A stretch of 64,000 nt of DNA from Verticillium longisporum (GCA_019188255.1 JAETXT010000003.1:5952001-6016000), one strand, 5' to 3'. Shown: positions 48,637 through 60,077, counted from the first letter of the stretch. The notes: generated from the letters alone by a model not told the origin. Numbers and translations are program-made.

Positions 48637-50133
48637 CTATGCTTTCCACGCGCTCACAATCTCGACAACGTCTTCGTCTGCCACCAAGTGACTCAGTCCC
48701 ACCCGCTGCGGCACATGCCTCGCGCTCGCGCCCCACACGAGCGCGTACTTGAACGTCTCCTTGAGCGTCCTGTGAATCTGGTCGCACACGTCCTCGATGG
48801 TGCTGTTGCTCCGCACAATGAGCGCCTCGCCAAAGTCGGGCTCGACGCCCTTGCGCTTCGTGTAGATGCGGATGAGCCGCAGCTCGTCCCAGCACCGGTC
48901 GACGACGTCCTGGATGCCGAGGTCGAGCTCGCAGCTCATGACGACCGTGTGCGGCTCGCGCGCGAGCTTGTCGAGAAAGTCGAGCGACACCGAGTCAATC
49001 TTGTTGTAGACGTAGAGGCACTTGATGTACTTGCGGTGGTCCTTCATGATGACGTCGATGAGGTCGTCGACCGTCGCGTTCTCGTCGCGCACGAGCACCT
49101 CGCAGTTGAGAATCTTGTAGTCGCGCAGAATGTTGTAGAGCATCTTCTCGTCGAGGCGCTTCGGCGGGCTCTGGAACGTTATCTTCATGCCGCCGGCCTG
49201 CTTGATCTTGAGGTAGATGTTTCTGGGGCACGGCAAGTCAGCGCCGGTCCAGTACGATACCATACCATACCTGTGAAAAATCGCCAGCGGGTGCCTTGGG
49301 GGTTCACGTACGGTGGCTCGCGGTTGAGGCGGATGCCGACAGCTTCCAGCTCGGCCTCGAGCAGCGCGCGCTGCTCGGCGCGCTTCGTGGCGTCCAGCAC
49401 CATGAGGATCATGTCGCTCGTCTTGGCCGCCGAAATGACCTGTCGTCCTCTGCCCTTGCCCTCGGCGGCACCCTCGATGATACCCGGCAGATCGAGCAGT
49501 TGGATCTCGGCACCGCCATACTCGAGCACACCGGGAATGGCCGTCAGGGTCGTGAAGGAGTACGCCGCGACCTCGGACCTCGTCTTGGTGACTTTGGATA
49601 AGAATGTGGACTTTCCTACAGAGGGAAACCGACGAGTGCGATTCGGGCGTCACCACTTTTGCTGACGTCGAAGCCTGCTCCTCCGCCACCGCCGGCGCCT
49701 GGGCCGGGCTCGAGGAGTTGTGCTCGGAGACGGGCGAGTTTACTGGTATTGTTAGCCGAAATTGCCTCTTATTGATCGGATGCTGCCCTACCCCTTCAGA
49801 AGACCCAGATGATACTCTGCATGTCACTTTCATTACTATGCGATTACGTTCGTTGGGCATGTCAAAGTAAGCGTACCAGTTGCCTTGTTCTCTGTCCGTA
49901 GTTAGCAATCATCTGTCTTTGGATACCCAGCATCCTGTTTCCGAGCGTCTCAATAAAACCGAGATCAGGGGTACCAGAATGTGGATTGTTGAACATGTCA
50001 CGTCACACATGAGCGGGAGCTTACTCTGTGTTTTCCTCATCTCCTCCTCGATCCTGTTCTCAACATCAGCCCTCGAGCTTCACCGTACTGGTCGGCTGTC
50101 TCACTCCTTAATCTTCTCCGTAATGTTGACCAT
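48637..50133 (-). CDS. Developmentally regulated GTP-binding protein Drg1/Rbg1 (one frame break)
   Basis: Translation-associated OBG-type GTPase; the family partners with Dfrp1/Tma46 and acts on stalled ribosomes. Six exons: 50105-50133, 50025-50053, 49877-49891 (15 bases), 49792-49816, 49312-49742 and 48637-49222. All introns are GT-AG. Product opens [20 protein letters not shown], then [20 protein letters not shown]. GTPase motifs are G1 [10 protein letters not shown]3 DLPGIIEG and G4 YNKIDS. The C-terminal TGS domain includes [12 protein letters not shown] and ends VEIVSAWKA. Exon 5 is 431 bases where 432 fit: a C is missing in the run at 49623-49625, cutting the frame between GFP and SVGKST; restored length is 371 residues, as for the family. 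It is divergent from CWC2. Confidence 0.92.
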
Positions 50134-50654
50134 ATTGTCGGTAGCGAGCTTTCACTCGACTTGAACGATAATTGTGAGCTTGAAATCGGTACGTCGTAAG
50201 AGTTGACAAACGTCGACGCTGATATGGCGTCAGGACGATGCCTCGATGGTCTTCCAGAAGATCGGCTTCCAGGTTGTGAGCCTGATTGCACACTGTGCGT
50301 CGATTGGGCGTCTTGAGAAGAAGCTCGAGTATGATGAGCTTGTCGTCGACATGCAGCGCACAATGATCGACCGGAAGACTTCGTGAGGTTCATTCAAGGC
50401 GGGGCACTCACTGGCAGCCCACCCACACTGACGAGGGGCAGCGCGCCCAGGCAAAAAGTCCGGATGCGATTTGGGAGGGAGCTTATCTTATCGCGATAAG
50501 ATTTTCAATGCAGCGCGACCAGCCTCGCCCAAACGTCAGTGCGATCAATCTGCACGCAAGCACAAGCCTCGACATCAGAGCATCGACAATCCCGAGCAAC
50601 AAGCCTCTTTGCACGAACACATCCGCAAGATCAACTCAGCTCCCTGATTTCAAA
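50134..50654. promoter_or_regulatory. Divergent DRG1/CWC2 intergenic region with GATA-site palindrome
   Basis: 521 bp between start codons. 50485-50502 is a perfect 18-bp palindrome, ATCTTATCGCGATAAGAT. With the preceding bases (from 50482) it gives two overlapping CTTATC and one GATAAG, three GATA-factor-type sites within 19 bp, about 150 bp from the CWC2 ATG. Confidence 0.6.
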
Positions 50655-52022
50655 ATGTCAGACGAAGAAGTCGCTGTTGTCCCCGCGCAAGGCGACGACG
50701 CGCAAGATGCCACCGAGACGGCCCTGATGACCACGAACACCGAAGTCGCCGCGCCGGCGGAGCGCAAAGTCAAGAAGATCATCAGGAAGAAGAGGCGTCC
50801 GGCGCGTCCTCAGGTCGACCCCTCCTTCATCACATCCGAGCCTCCGCCGCAGACAGGTACCATCTTCAACATCTGGTACGCTCTGTCCTATCCGCCCTCG
50901 TGACGACCGAAGGCGCGTCGCTGACATGCAATCTCTAGGTACAACAAATGGTCTGGTGGCGACCGCGAAGACAAGTACCTCTCAAAAACGCACGCCAAGG
51001 GTCGCTGCAACGTCGCAAAAGACACGGGATACACAAGAGCCGATAAGGTGGTCGGCAGCTTTTTCTGTCTGTTCTTCGCCCGGGGTATCTGCCCCAAGGG
51101 CCAGGACTGCGAGTACCTGCACCGGTTGCCTGGCATTCACGACATCTTCAATCCGAATGTCGACTGCTTTGGCCGGGACAAGCATTCCGATTACAGAGAT
51201 GACATGGGAGGTGTCGGAAGTTTCATGAGGTGAGCATCGCCGAACCTGCGACGTAGCGCAAACTGACATGGGACAGGACGAATCGCACGATCTATGTCGG
51301 CAGGATACACGTCAGCGACGACATTGAAGAGGTTGTTGCCAGGCACTTTGCGGAATGGGGCCAGATTGAGCGCAGTAAGTTTTGCTTGTCAACAACCAGG
51401 CCAGCAGTCACTAACTTAACCAGCGCGCGTCCTCAACACCCGCGGCGTCGCCTTCGTCACATACAGCAACGAAGCCAACGCGCAATTTGCGAAGGAGGCT
51501 ATGGCCCACCAGTCCCTCGACCACGACGAAGTCCTGAACTTGCGCTGGGCAACAGCCGACCCTAACCCCATGGCACAAGCTCGCGAGGCGCGCCGCATCG
51601 AGGAGCAGGCCGCTGAGGCTGTGCGTAGGGCTCTCCCGGCCGAGTTCGTCGCCGAGATTGAGGGCAAAGATCCCGAGGCCAGGAAGCGGAGGAAGATCGA
51701 GAGCAGTTATGGACTCGAGGGATACGAGGCGCCTGATGAGGTGCACTTTGCGCGTGGTGCCAACGCCGTCAACCCGGTCGGCCGACAGGGCTACGCGCTG
51801 GAGCAGCAGCAGCAGGCCCTACTACTCGAGAATAACGGTGCCGTGCAGGAGCAGCAACAACTGGCTCTGCCGGCGCCAGAGCAGCAGCGGGCGGGCGGCA
51901 TCTTCTCCGGCAGCACCTTGGCTGCTCTGAACTCGGCCAGAATCTCAGTCGCTGCTCAGAAGCCGAAGGCTGCGGCGGCTGCCGGGCCTCTTGTGGGTTA
52001 TGACAGCGACAGCGATGAATAG
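50655..52022 (+). CDS. CWC2: Pre-mRNA splicing factor Cwc2
   Basis: RNA-binding component of the Prp19-associated (NTC-related) complex, contacting U6 in the catalytic core. Four exons: 50655-50875, 50939-51229, 51277-51374 and 51424-52022, all joining in frame to 402 residues. The N-terminus is acidic, then Lys/Arg-rich (KKIIRKKRRPARPQ). The conserved Torus region has YNKWSGGDREDKY and a CCCH zinc finger CLFFARGICPKGQDCEYLH. The RRM follows, with TIYVGRIHV and GVAFVTYSN as RNP-like strands. The C-terminal region holds charged helix (EARRIEEQAAEAVRRAL) and Gln-rich stretches, and ends GYDSDSDE. A small spacer of 152 bp separates it from convergent UREF. Confidence 0.94.
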
Positions 52023-52174
52023 GTGGTTTTCAGTGTACAAGATGTCTAATATAAGCGGCTGTATGATACCCATCTATGTTCTATTCGTAGCAGTAACATT
52101 GTACACGTTGTATCATGACATGTATAAACACATCTCAAAAGAGCTGGTCCATCCTCGCACCCTATTTATGTGTT

Positions 52175-53138
52175 CTAGCTGTTAAAAATTCGCGAATAGA
52201 GCAGCTCGTGCCTTCCGATCCACAGATCCATGATGGGCATCGTCTGCCCCGCCTCCTCCACCGGCGTCGCCCACTCCCTCTCGATAGCCGCGGCGATCAT
52301 CCTCGGCACGTCACCGCTACCCAGCACCTTTTGGGCCTGGTACGGTCCGAACATGCTCGCGCGCACCGCGGCAGACACGAGCGCCTTGACGTGGCTGAGC
52401 ATGAAGACGTACGCCGTCTGGTGCAGCGTGAGGCCGACGAGGCTTGCGACTGCGCCAAAGAGAGGGGCGAGATGGGCGTGGGCTGCTGGTGGCAGGTCGT
52501 TACATGCTCCCGCTGGCGTCTTTGCGGAGGAAGAGGAGGACGATGCAGAGTTGCTGGCTCGTAACAGCGCGGCGTAGGGCTTCAGAGCCTCAACAGCATG
52601 GTGCGGCAGCGAGGAGGCGAAGCTGCGCTCCCAGATGGACAGCAGGGCGCGACCCTGGGCGATGGAGGCACGACGGCCGACGGTGCAGATGATGGCGGCA
52701 TCGAGGGTGTCGTCAAGAGTGGCCAGCGCAGAGGGGTCGCGGTACGCGGCAAGGACAAAGGGCAGTGTGGTCGAAGCGTAGGAGGAGATTGACTCGGGGA
52801 GGAAGACGCTGAAGGTGGCAGAGTTGCGCGGCGTATGGGCCAGATAAGATTCGAGGCCGCTGCTGAAGGCGAAGGAGCCAAGTGGCAGGGCTGAATCGGA
52901 GAGCAGGAGGATGTAATGATTTGCTGAGGAGAAAGCATCTGGCACGGTTGTGAGTCAATGGCTTGAGTTGCTGGTGAGCACTTCACTCACTAAGCGGAAT
53001 TTCAGAAGGTCGATGAACGAGGGTCGTCTCAATCTTGGCCTTTTTCTGGAGCCGTTGCCTCGCGGCGGCCAGTTTGGCCTCGAGCTCTGCTATCTCATGC
53101 TGGGTATCCTCAATGGACTCATCGTGTTCTGAATCCAT
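52175..53138 (-). CDS. Urease accessory protein UreF
   Basis: Chaperone that with UreD/UreH and UreG delivers nickel to apo-urease in the cytosol. Exon 1 is 52991-53138, the intron is 52939-52990 and exon 2 is 52175-52938, giving 303 residues. The start at 53136-53138 (MDSEHDESIEDTQHEIAEL) follows a stop in frame. A short coiled-coil-like N-terminus (AELEAKLAAARQRLQKKAK) precedes the UreF domain: YILLLSDSALPLGSFAFSSG, LESYLAH, SIWERSF and LTLHQTAYVFMLSHVKALVS. A Ser-rich insert lies near residues 180-190. A single TGATAAG site lies about 26 bp upstream of the ATG, compatible with nitrogen control but weak. No other urease gene is in the window. Its neighbours are unrelated. Confidence 0.92.
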
Positions 53139-53594
53139 TAAGCGGTTCCTGGTACAGGGAGTGCCTTATCATGTCCTTGATTGGAGAAATCATCTTTTGC
53201 CGGACTCGGACATCAGATCGAGGGTCTCCATGTAGAGGAAGCTTTCGGGTGGTGCATTAGCGGCGCGATAGCGGCATGCCCACTAAAAACCGACCAATGT
53301 GATGCAAAGGGCTGCCGTAGACGATCGGGGTCTGTACTCGGCGTCTGGCATCATAGATGAGCCCATCCTGACTTGACATCGACTTTCGCTTCAACCACCA
53401 CAATACAAGTCAATTCAGCGTCTGAAACGACGCAAAACGTTCCTTCATCGAGTACACATCAATTTCAGCGCCAATCAAACAAACCCCAAGATAGTCCTGT
53501 TGTTGATCAGCCCAAGGTCGGCGAATGGTATCCCACCACGCGCCTTATACCTTGTCACACGACAAACTACCCAGAGCTCCAGCAACCTCACAAA
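53139..53594. promoter_or_regulatory. Divergent UREF/small-protein intergenic region
   Basis: 456 bp between start codons. TGATAAG (minus strand, near 53165-53171) is one GATA-type site. The rest shows no element I recognise. Confidence 0.35.
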
Positions 53595-53991
53595 ATGCCC
53601 TCACACAGCCCATTGCAAACCACCGAGGCCAATGAAGCCGCGTGGGAGGCTACGAGGGGCGCGGTCGCTGGCGCTGCGAGATGGGGACTCGTCGCTGCTG
53701 TCTTTGGTGGTGCCGCACAGTACTTCTCGCCATTGTACAGGGGCATGACAATTCAGTTCAAGATGTAAGTCACGAGCCTTCCCTTGAGCCCATGATCCAG
53801 GCGACCTAACCTCGCCCAGCTACATCCAAATGTCCGGCATGGTGTTTGGTAGCATGATCGAGGCCGACTCACGGTTACGAGAATACGAGGCCCGCATGAG
53901 GATGCAGCGGCGCATTCTGAGAGACCGGGCAAAATGGAAGGAGTTTGAGGACTCGTATGCGGAGCCAGAGCCCAAAAAGAACGACAATTGA
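53595..53991 (+). CDS. Small conserved-looking membrane protein, function unknown
   Basis: Two exons, 53595-53764 and 53820-53991, with a CTAAC branch in the 55-base intron, give 113 residues starting MPSHSPLQTTEANEAAWEAT. Hydrophobic segments AGAARWGLVAAVFGGAAQYF and, less so, YIQMSGMVFGSMIEADSRL suggest one or two membrane helices. A basic amphipathic stretch follows (EARMRMQRRILRDRAKWKEF) and the C-terminus is acidic/Lys-rich. This shape is seen in small mitochondrial inner-membrane proteins, which is inference only. An in-frame upstream frame (from 53373) exists but looks like leader. I do not recognise the family. It is divergent from UREF and convergent with RFC4. Confidence 0.7.
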
Positions 53992-54190
53992 GGTAAAAAG
54001 TCATGTTTAGGAAGGCCAAGGATTGAGTCATATCGAAGAGCCACATTTTGGACCTGTTTTTAAGACCTCTGTACAATATCATAACCGTTGATCCCTGGTT
54101 TTTGGTGTATCATTCTCAACCCCGAGGCCCAGTCCAACGCCGATTCATGCATTTCGTCACATCCACTGCCTGGTTCGCCTGCAATGGCAT

Positions 54191-55389
54191 TCATTTGGTC
54201 GCCACCTCGAACCGCTTCGGATCCATGTTGATCTTGCAAAGCCGGACCACGCACCCGCTCAGCTGCAGCAGCGTCTGCACGCCTTCCAACACCTTCATGT
54301 GCGTGAAGCCAATCTCCTTGATGAATTCGAGCTTCGAATGTTCGCTCAGCGTTGGGATCGTCTTTGTGACCTTGAACATGGTACTAATGATGTCGTGGCT
54401 TGAGTAGCCCAGGCCCCACAGCTCCCGTAGGATATCCAACGCAGAGTTGACGTTTCCCTCGTAGCAAGCCTTCAGCATCGCCTGCACCTTGACCGGATGC
54501 GGGCTGTCCACAATCTTGAAGACGTTGTCTCCGCTGACGAAGCCAAAGCCCGAAAAGGTACTCTGCAGGTTGTTGATCGCTTGTCTCATGTCTCCCTCGG
54601 CAGAGAAGACCAGTGCCGCCAGTCCGTCGTCGCTGTATTGCACATTCTCTGCCTCGATGATCTGCATGAGCCTCTTGACGACTTGCGCGTCCGTAAGTCG
54701 ACCGTAGCGCAGGATGGCGCATCGCGACTGCAGCGGCTCGATGATCTTGTTGGACTGGTTGCAGGCGAAGGCGAAGCGGGTCGTGTTGGAGTAAATCTCC
54801 ATCGTGCGGCGGAGAGCCTGTTGCGCGCCCGATGTCATACTGTCGGCCTCATCAAGGATGACGAGCTTGTGGCGGCCCTGGGGGAGGGTAACTTTCTTCT
54901 GGGCGAAGCCCTTGATGCGGTTGCGGACGACGTCGATGCCTGGAGCCGGCTGTTAGCGACGTGCAGAACTTGAGAAGGAGCTTAGGCGCGGCGTACCTCG
55001 CTCGTCACTGGCGTTTAGTTCCAACACGGCCTCTTTGTACGACTCTCCGAGCAGTTGCCGCGCCAGGCAGAGCACGCTCGTTGTCTTTCCGATACCAGGC
55101 ATGCCCGAGATGATGACATGCGGCATGTTGCCCTCCTTCGCAATAATCTTCAATCGTTCGATCGTTTCCGTGTTGCCGACGACATCATCAAGGAATACCG
55201 GGCGATACTTTTCGACCCTGCAAGCATCGTGGGCTTCCTTCAGCTGTTGCGGGGGGTTCTGATTTTGACTTACCAAGGGAGCTCGTATGTTGGAGCGCCA
55301 TTGGCAGTTGTTGAGACTGCTGTCGTGGCGACTGATAATGACGACTCTCCCGCCTCCTCCAGCTTTTGCACGTTCTTCTGGGCCGGCAT
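54191..55389 (-). CDS. RFC4: Replication factor C small subunit, Rfc4 type (human RFC2)
   Basis: AAA+ clamp-loader subunit that helps load PCNA during DNA replication and repair. Three exons: 55274-55389, 54997-55217 and 54191-54939, giving 361 residues. The start at 55387-55389 ([19 protein letters not shown]) has a short disordered tail before [18 protein letters not shown]. Motifs are Walker [11 protein letters not shown], Walker [11 protein letters not shown], sensor/RFC box with [12 protein letters not shown] and the SRC arginine finger in [20 protein letters not shown] points to the Rfc4/RFC2 subunit rather than Rfc2/3/5. The C-terminal collar domain is intact. No upstream gene link is evident; the gene lies between the small protein (convergent) and LSG1 (same strand). 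Confidence 0.94.
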
Positions 55390-55706
55390 CGTGTTGTATC
55401 TGTCGGTTGATTTCCTGGTCGGGAGGCTGCACGAGAACCCACTGAACACTGACGAAAGTCCGTGGCATGGTAGGCACTTAACGCGAAGGGAGGGCGACGC
55501 GAAGACGCGCGCATAACGCTAGACCCTATTCGTGCAGACGCCCCACCACAGCTTCAATCCCCATCGACATGAACTTGCGGTGATGCTTTACACTCACAGT
55601 ATACCAACACATACATCACTCACAAATCACACCAACATGAGAACCTGAATATTCGACGTCATAACCCTTAATTCATTGAAACCCATCATGCTTTTGGCTA
55701 TCTGAT
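55390..55706. other. Spacer between RFC4 and LSG1
   Basis: About 320 bp, holding the RFC4 upstream region and the LSG1 3' region. Confidence 0.5.
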
Positions 55707-57746
55707 TCAATCATCATCCAGGTCGACCGCACGCTTCTTCGCCTTTCCGTTCTTCGGGCCACCCTTGAAGTGCTTTTTGCTCGACATGATCTGCACGTCC
55801 TTCGGGTCCAGCCCATTCTCCAGTGCGACGATCGCTCTGGCTTTCCTGCCGCTCAGTGTCTTGGGTCCTGCTTTGCCTTGTTGAGAGTACTGGTGGCTGA
55901 AAGGCATCTTGAGATGGCCTGAGCTGCTGCTGCCAGGGCCGAAGAAGCCGCTGTCGATTTGCTTCGACTTGGGACCCGCAGGCAACGCTACAAACTCAGA
56001 GGCCATGTTTGATTCGTCGTCTCCCGCAATGCTCAGGTCCTCCATCACAGGGACGAGATGGCCGCGTCGGTGCTCGGGCAGGTGCTCATCGTCATAGAGC
56101 TCGGAGTTGAACTCCTTGGCACCGATCGTGTTCGGAGGAGGCTGGCAGAACAGGAGCTTGCCTGCAACGTAATCCTTGAGGATGTATCGTGCAGCTCTGG
56201 ACTCGTCGGGCTGTCCAAGACCCTGCGTCTGGTATCCACGCGCCCTGGCGTACGACCTCAAAAGCTCTGAGGCGGTGGGCTTGCCGGTTCCGCCCTCTTC
56301 GAGCGCCCGGGTCCTGATGGTGATGCCATACACGGCCTCGAGGAAGTGCTTGGGTATCCTGAGGGCGACGAGGCCAGCGGGGCCGGTGAACTCTCTCAAC
56401 TGGTCGATGGGGAGGACACCGTTGCAAACAAGGTCGGCCTTGGTATTGGCGAAGTTGGGGAACACAAGACCTGGGCAATCGCAGAGAATAACCTTCTCGC
56501 TGAGGTGGATGGTCTGGAAATGCTTGGTCTTACCCGGTGTTGAAGAAACAGACACCTTCTTGGCTCCGATGAGGGCGTTGATGGTGGATGACTTTCCGAC
56601 GTTCGGGTAGCCGACGAGACCGACCGAGAGCTTGTGATCCGGTGCTGGTAGGAAAGGGTCAGCGGTTCTTCTCGTCATTCGTACGCTTCGTGGCGAACTT
56701 ACCGGCATCCTTCGGCGCGTGGCTCAAGAAGATGTCCTCCAGCTCCTCGACCGTCAATATCCTGATATCCTCATCGTCAACTTCGACATCTGCCTCTTCT
56801 CCAGCCTCCTCTTCCTCCTCGCTCGACTCCTCAGACTCGTCCTGCTGCTCGCCTGCCTCCCGTTGCGGGGCTTTGGAGCTTGCGTCCTGCGACTCAGCCT
56901 CGGCTTCGGCCTCCTCTGCCTCGAGAGCCTCCTTCGCCAAGAAGGCTGAGAAGAATTTGTAGGCAATACCAGTCTCCTTCAGGTATTTCGCCCAGATCTT
57001 GCGTTGCTTCACAGTCATCATGTCGGCCTTGTTGATGAGCAGCAGGTTCTCCTTCCTCTTATCGACAGCCTTGACGTAGCTGTCAAGATCGTCGGATCGG
57101 AAGAGGAGAGGGTTACGAGCATCGACAATCTGCACGATGAGATCGGACCTCTCGATGACACGCCACAGTTGCCTCCACACCTCGAGATTTCGCTCAAACG
57201 GAGTCATAAGCAAGTCGTTGTTCTCTTGGAGCTCCGCAAGGCCTCGGCGCCAGTCCAAGAAGCTCTCGCGCTCGAGGGTGTCGAGCTGCTCGGGTGTCGT
57301 GGACTCGTCCCATTTCGGTCTCCTCGGCACCGTCAACTTGCCCTTGTGAGCCCGCTGCTTGCCCAGAACGTCGCGCTCCTCGGCGCCAGAAAGGAGGTAA
57401 GGGTTCTTCTGGTCAGTGTGGATGATCTTGATGTTGCTCGTCTTCTCAGCAGTGAAGTCCGTTCCGGCGAGCTCAGCCGTCGCCAGGAACTCGTCGAGAG
57501 CGCCCTGCTCAGTGACGGATCGCATCTTGACCCATGACGCCTCCTTCTTCTCATTCGTGACGTACTAGAACCCATGTGAGATGATGTTGCCGACTGAAGC
57601 GCATGGGTACTTACCTCCTCTCCAGTCGCATGGTTGATACGCGTGATGGCGGAACCCCTCTTCCTGTCCTGGCCGTTTCCTTTGCCGAAACGGTCATTCA
57701 TTAGGGTGTTCCCCAGACCGAGGGTGTTCTTCTTCGCTTTCGGCAT
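55707..57746 (-). CDS. LSG1: Large subunit GTPase Lsg1
   Basis: Cytoplasmic circularly permuted GTPase that releases Nmd3 from the 60S subunit in late ribosome maturation. Three exons: 57615-57746, 56703-57564 and 55707-56644, giving 643 residues. The start (MPKAKKNTLGLGNTLM) is the family-typical opening. Motif order is permuted: G4-like LLINKADMMT comes before G1 GYPNVGKSSTINAL, then G3 CDCPGLVFP. Between them lies an acidic insert (DESEESSEEEEEAGEE). The N-terminal region has VDARNPLLFRSDDL. The C-terminus is basic (KKHFKGGPKNGKAKKRA) and ends DDD. Divergent from LTV1, whose product acts on the 40S subunit, with 438 bp between the start codons. Confidence 0.95.
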
Positions 57747-58184
57747 CTTGAGATCGATCAAAGGTAACAGACTCAAGTAATATGACTATTGTCAATGGTG
57801 GTGAAAGGGTTGGGTTCAGCAGAGCGGTCGAGGATGAGTCGCCGTTCGTACCTGATGTTGCCCCGCTGAATAATGCGACGCGGGGCAAATTTTCTGTTTC
57901 GACGTCATTTGGCCCATGTTCGCACTGTTTTACAGCGCAAACGAGCACCAGCAGCACAGTGTTATCGATCAGCCTTGGAGGGTGATTAGATAAACCCCAC
58001 CATCAGGGACTTTTCCATTCCCAAATTTTGGATCGGGAATTTGGAGCGACTGACAAAACCACTAATCTTGTGTGCTGGTTGATGCCCAAGAGCGAGAAAC
58101 ACGCAAGTTCGTCACACATTTCACGTCAGGCGCCATCGAAATCCGATTCCTCAAACAGCAAAGTCCGAAAACAACATTATCAAC
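57747..58184. promoter_or_regulatory. Divergent LSG1/LTV1 intergenic region
   Basis: 438 bp between start codons. It holds a CRE-like GACGTCAT near 57902-57909 and AT-rich blocks (AAATTTT near 57885 and 58023) inside. No ribosome-biogenesis box is certain. Shared promoter inferred. Confidence 0.45.
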
Positions 58185-59514
58185 ATGGCGAAGGGAAAGT
58201 GGATGTGAGTCAAACTTAACCCCGCGCATGGTCGGCGAGAACAAATACTCATGTTCCACCACCAGTGACAAGAAGAGTGCGCAGCACTTCACACTCGTCC
58301 ACCGGCCTCAGAATGATCCCCTGATCAACGACGAAAATGCACCGTCCATGGTGTTCAACCCGACCCCTCAGCGCGGCGAGACCTCTACATCCGCGCGATC
58401 GAAGACCAAGCACCTTGATGACCTGGCCTCAGAATTTGGTTCCGATATTTCGGGCATCCGTCAGAACGAGGGTGAGGCCGCCGAATACGGCATCTACTAC
58501 GATGACTCCGAGTACGACTACATGCAGCACATGCGCGACCTGAACACGGGCGCTGGCGAGGCCGTGTGGGTCGAGGCTGAGGCGCCTAAGAACCAGGGCA
58601 AGGGAAAGCAGACCCAGTCACTCGAGGATGCGATCCGCGGGCTCGACGTCAAGGACGACCCCAGCTCGCTCGGTGACGATGCGCGCTTTGCACAGGGTCT
58701 GCCAAAGGCCAACTACCAGTCTCAGCAGGACGTCCCTGACGCCATTGCCGGTCTTCAGCCTGACATGGACCCGCGTCTTCGAGAGGTTCTCGAGGCCCTT
58801 GATGACGAGGCTTATGTCGAAGAAGACGACGATATTTTCCAGGAGCTGGCAAAGGACGGACGGGAGATTTCTCAGTACGAGTTTGAGGATCAGTTCGGCG
58901 AGGAAGACGATGGCTGGGAGTCGGACCACACGGCCAAGCCGAACAAGGAGTACAACGACGATACTGTACCGGAGCTCGTCACCGTCGATGGTGCAGAGCT
59001 TACGGTGGCTGACCAGAACGAGGACTGGCTGGAGGATTTCAAGCAGTTCAAGAAGGACCAGAAGAACCCTGGCGTCAAGCCTCGCGGTGCGGCAGTGGAT
59101 CCGTCCGAGGTTCAGTCGTCTATGTGGACCACGACAACGATGGGCGGTCGTCGCAAGAAGCGCAAGGGAGCGCTGACCAACCCTTCGTCTTACTCGATGA
59201 CTTCGTCGTCCATGGTCAGGACGGAGCAGTTGACCCTCCTGGACGCCAGGTTTGACAGGATAGAGGAGGAGTACACGAGCGAGATGGGCGGAGGGGACGA
59301 CCTTGGCTCTGTTTCGGCCGTGTCCGCCATGTCGAGTGTGCAAGGCGAGACTCGTAACGATTTGGACAATATTTTGGACGACTTTTTGGGTAAATTCACA
59401 AAGCCTGGCAAGCGCACGAACAAGAAGGCGCGGCCCCAGACTGGCCTCGAGCAGCTGGACGAGATCAGGAGGGGTCTGGGACCTGCACGTCTGCGGCCTC
59501 AAGGCTACAGGTAA
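58185..59514 (+). CDS. LTV1: Ltv1, 40S ribosomal subunit assembly/export factor
   Basis: Late 40S assembly factor acting on the beak with Enp1, released after phosphorylation. Exon 1 is 58185-58204 (MAKGKWI), the intron is 58205-58265 and exon 2 is 58266-59514, giving 422 residues, near yeast Ltv1 size. The family start MAKGKWIDKKSAQHFTLVHR and QNDPLINDENAPSMVF are clear. The centre is acidic (EEDDDIFQELAK, FGEEDDGWESD). The C-terminal half has SSYSMTSSSMVRTEQLTLLD and ARFDRIEEEYTSE, the Ltv1 signature. It ends LGPARLRPQGYR. The acidic and Ser-rich parts fit the casein-kinase phosphorylation known from the family. The gene is divergent from LSG1. Confidence 0.95.
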
Positions 59515-60077
59515 TGAAAGACTAGACGGCCGCAAAGCCTCTGTAACGACCTAATGATACCCATTCTTTCCATTTTGGAGTGATGTTGAGTAGTGTATGC
59601 GAAAGAGGTGAATGCTGTTGTAGCTTGGGATTTTGATGTATCTAGGCAAGGTCAAGGGTCCTACCTAATGAAGGGGAAAGCCTAAACGGCCCTGAGAAGT
59701 GCATGCGCCGCCTGTGCTCTTTCCAGCAATCCAATCACGACAGGAGATTGTGATGAAACTGACCTCTATAAGAATCGCATCACAAGATCAAGAAACAAAG
59801 GAGTGGGTGCCACGCGACCCTCTATCATCTCCTCAGATGCAACGATTTGAGAGGACGAGATCAACGTGATAGCACAGTACCTGAGGCAGCTGGACAGCCA
59901 GAAGCTCCAGCGGCTCTACAATGTCCTAGCGAACAGTAAACTCCCCCTCCCAGCTCAGTCCCACCCCACTGCAAAACCCCGGCACGACTTCTCCAAGGCC
60001 ACCCCCCTAGCTCCAAGTTCAGGTCACCTTCAGCCCCAGGGCCGAGCTCCCTCTCAGGCAGTGTCTGGTCTGGTTCA
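59515..60077. other. Spacer between LTV1 and SAC3
   Basis: LTV1 3' region and SAC3 leader. A 95-codon frame from 59866 overlaps the SAC3 start but has no gene-like character. Confidence 0.5.
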
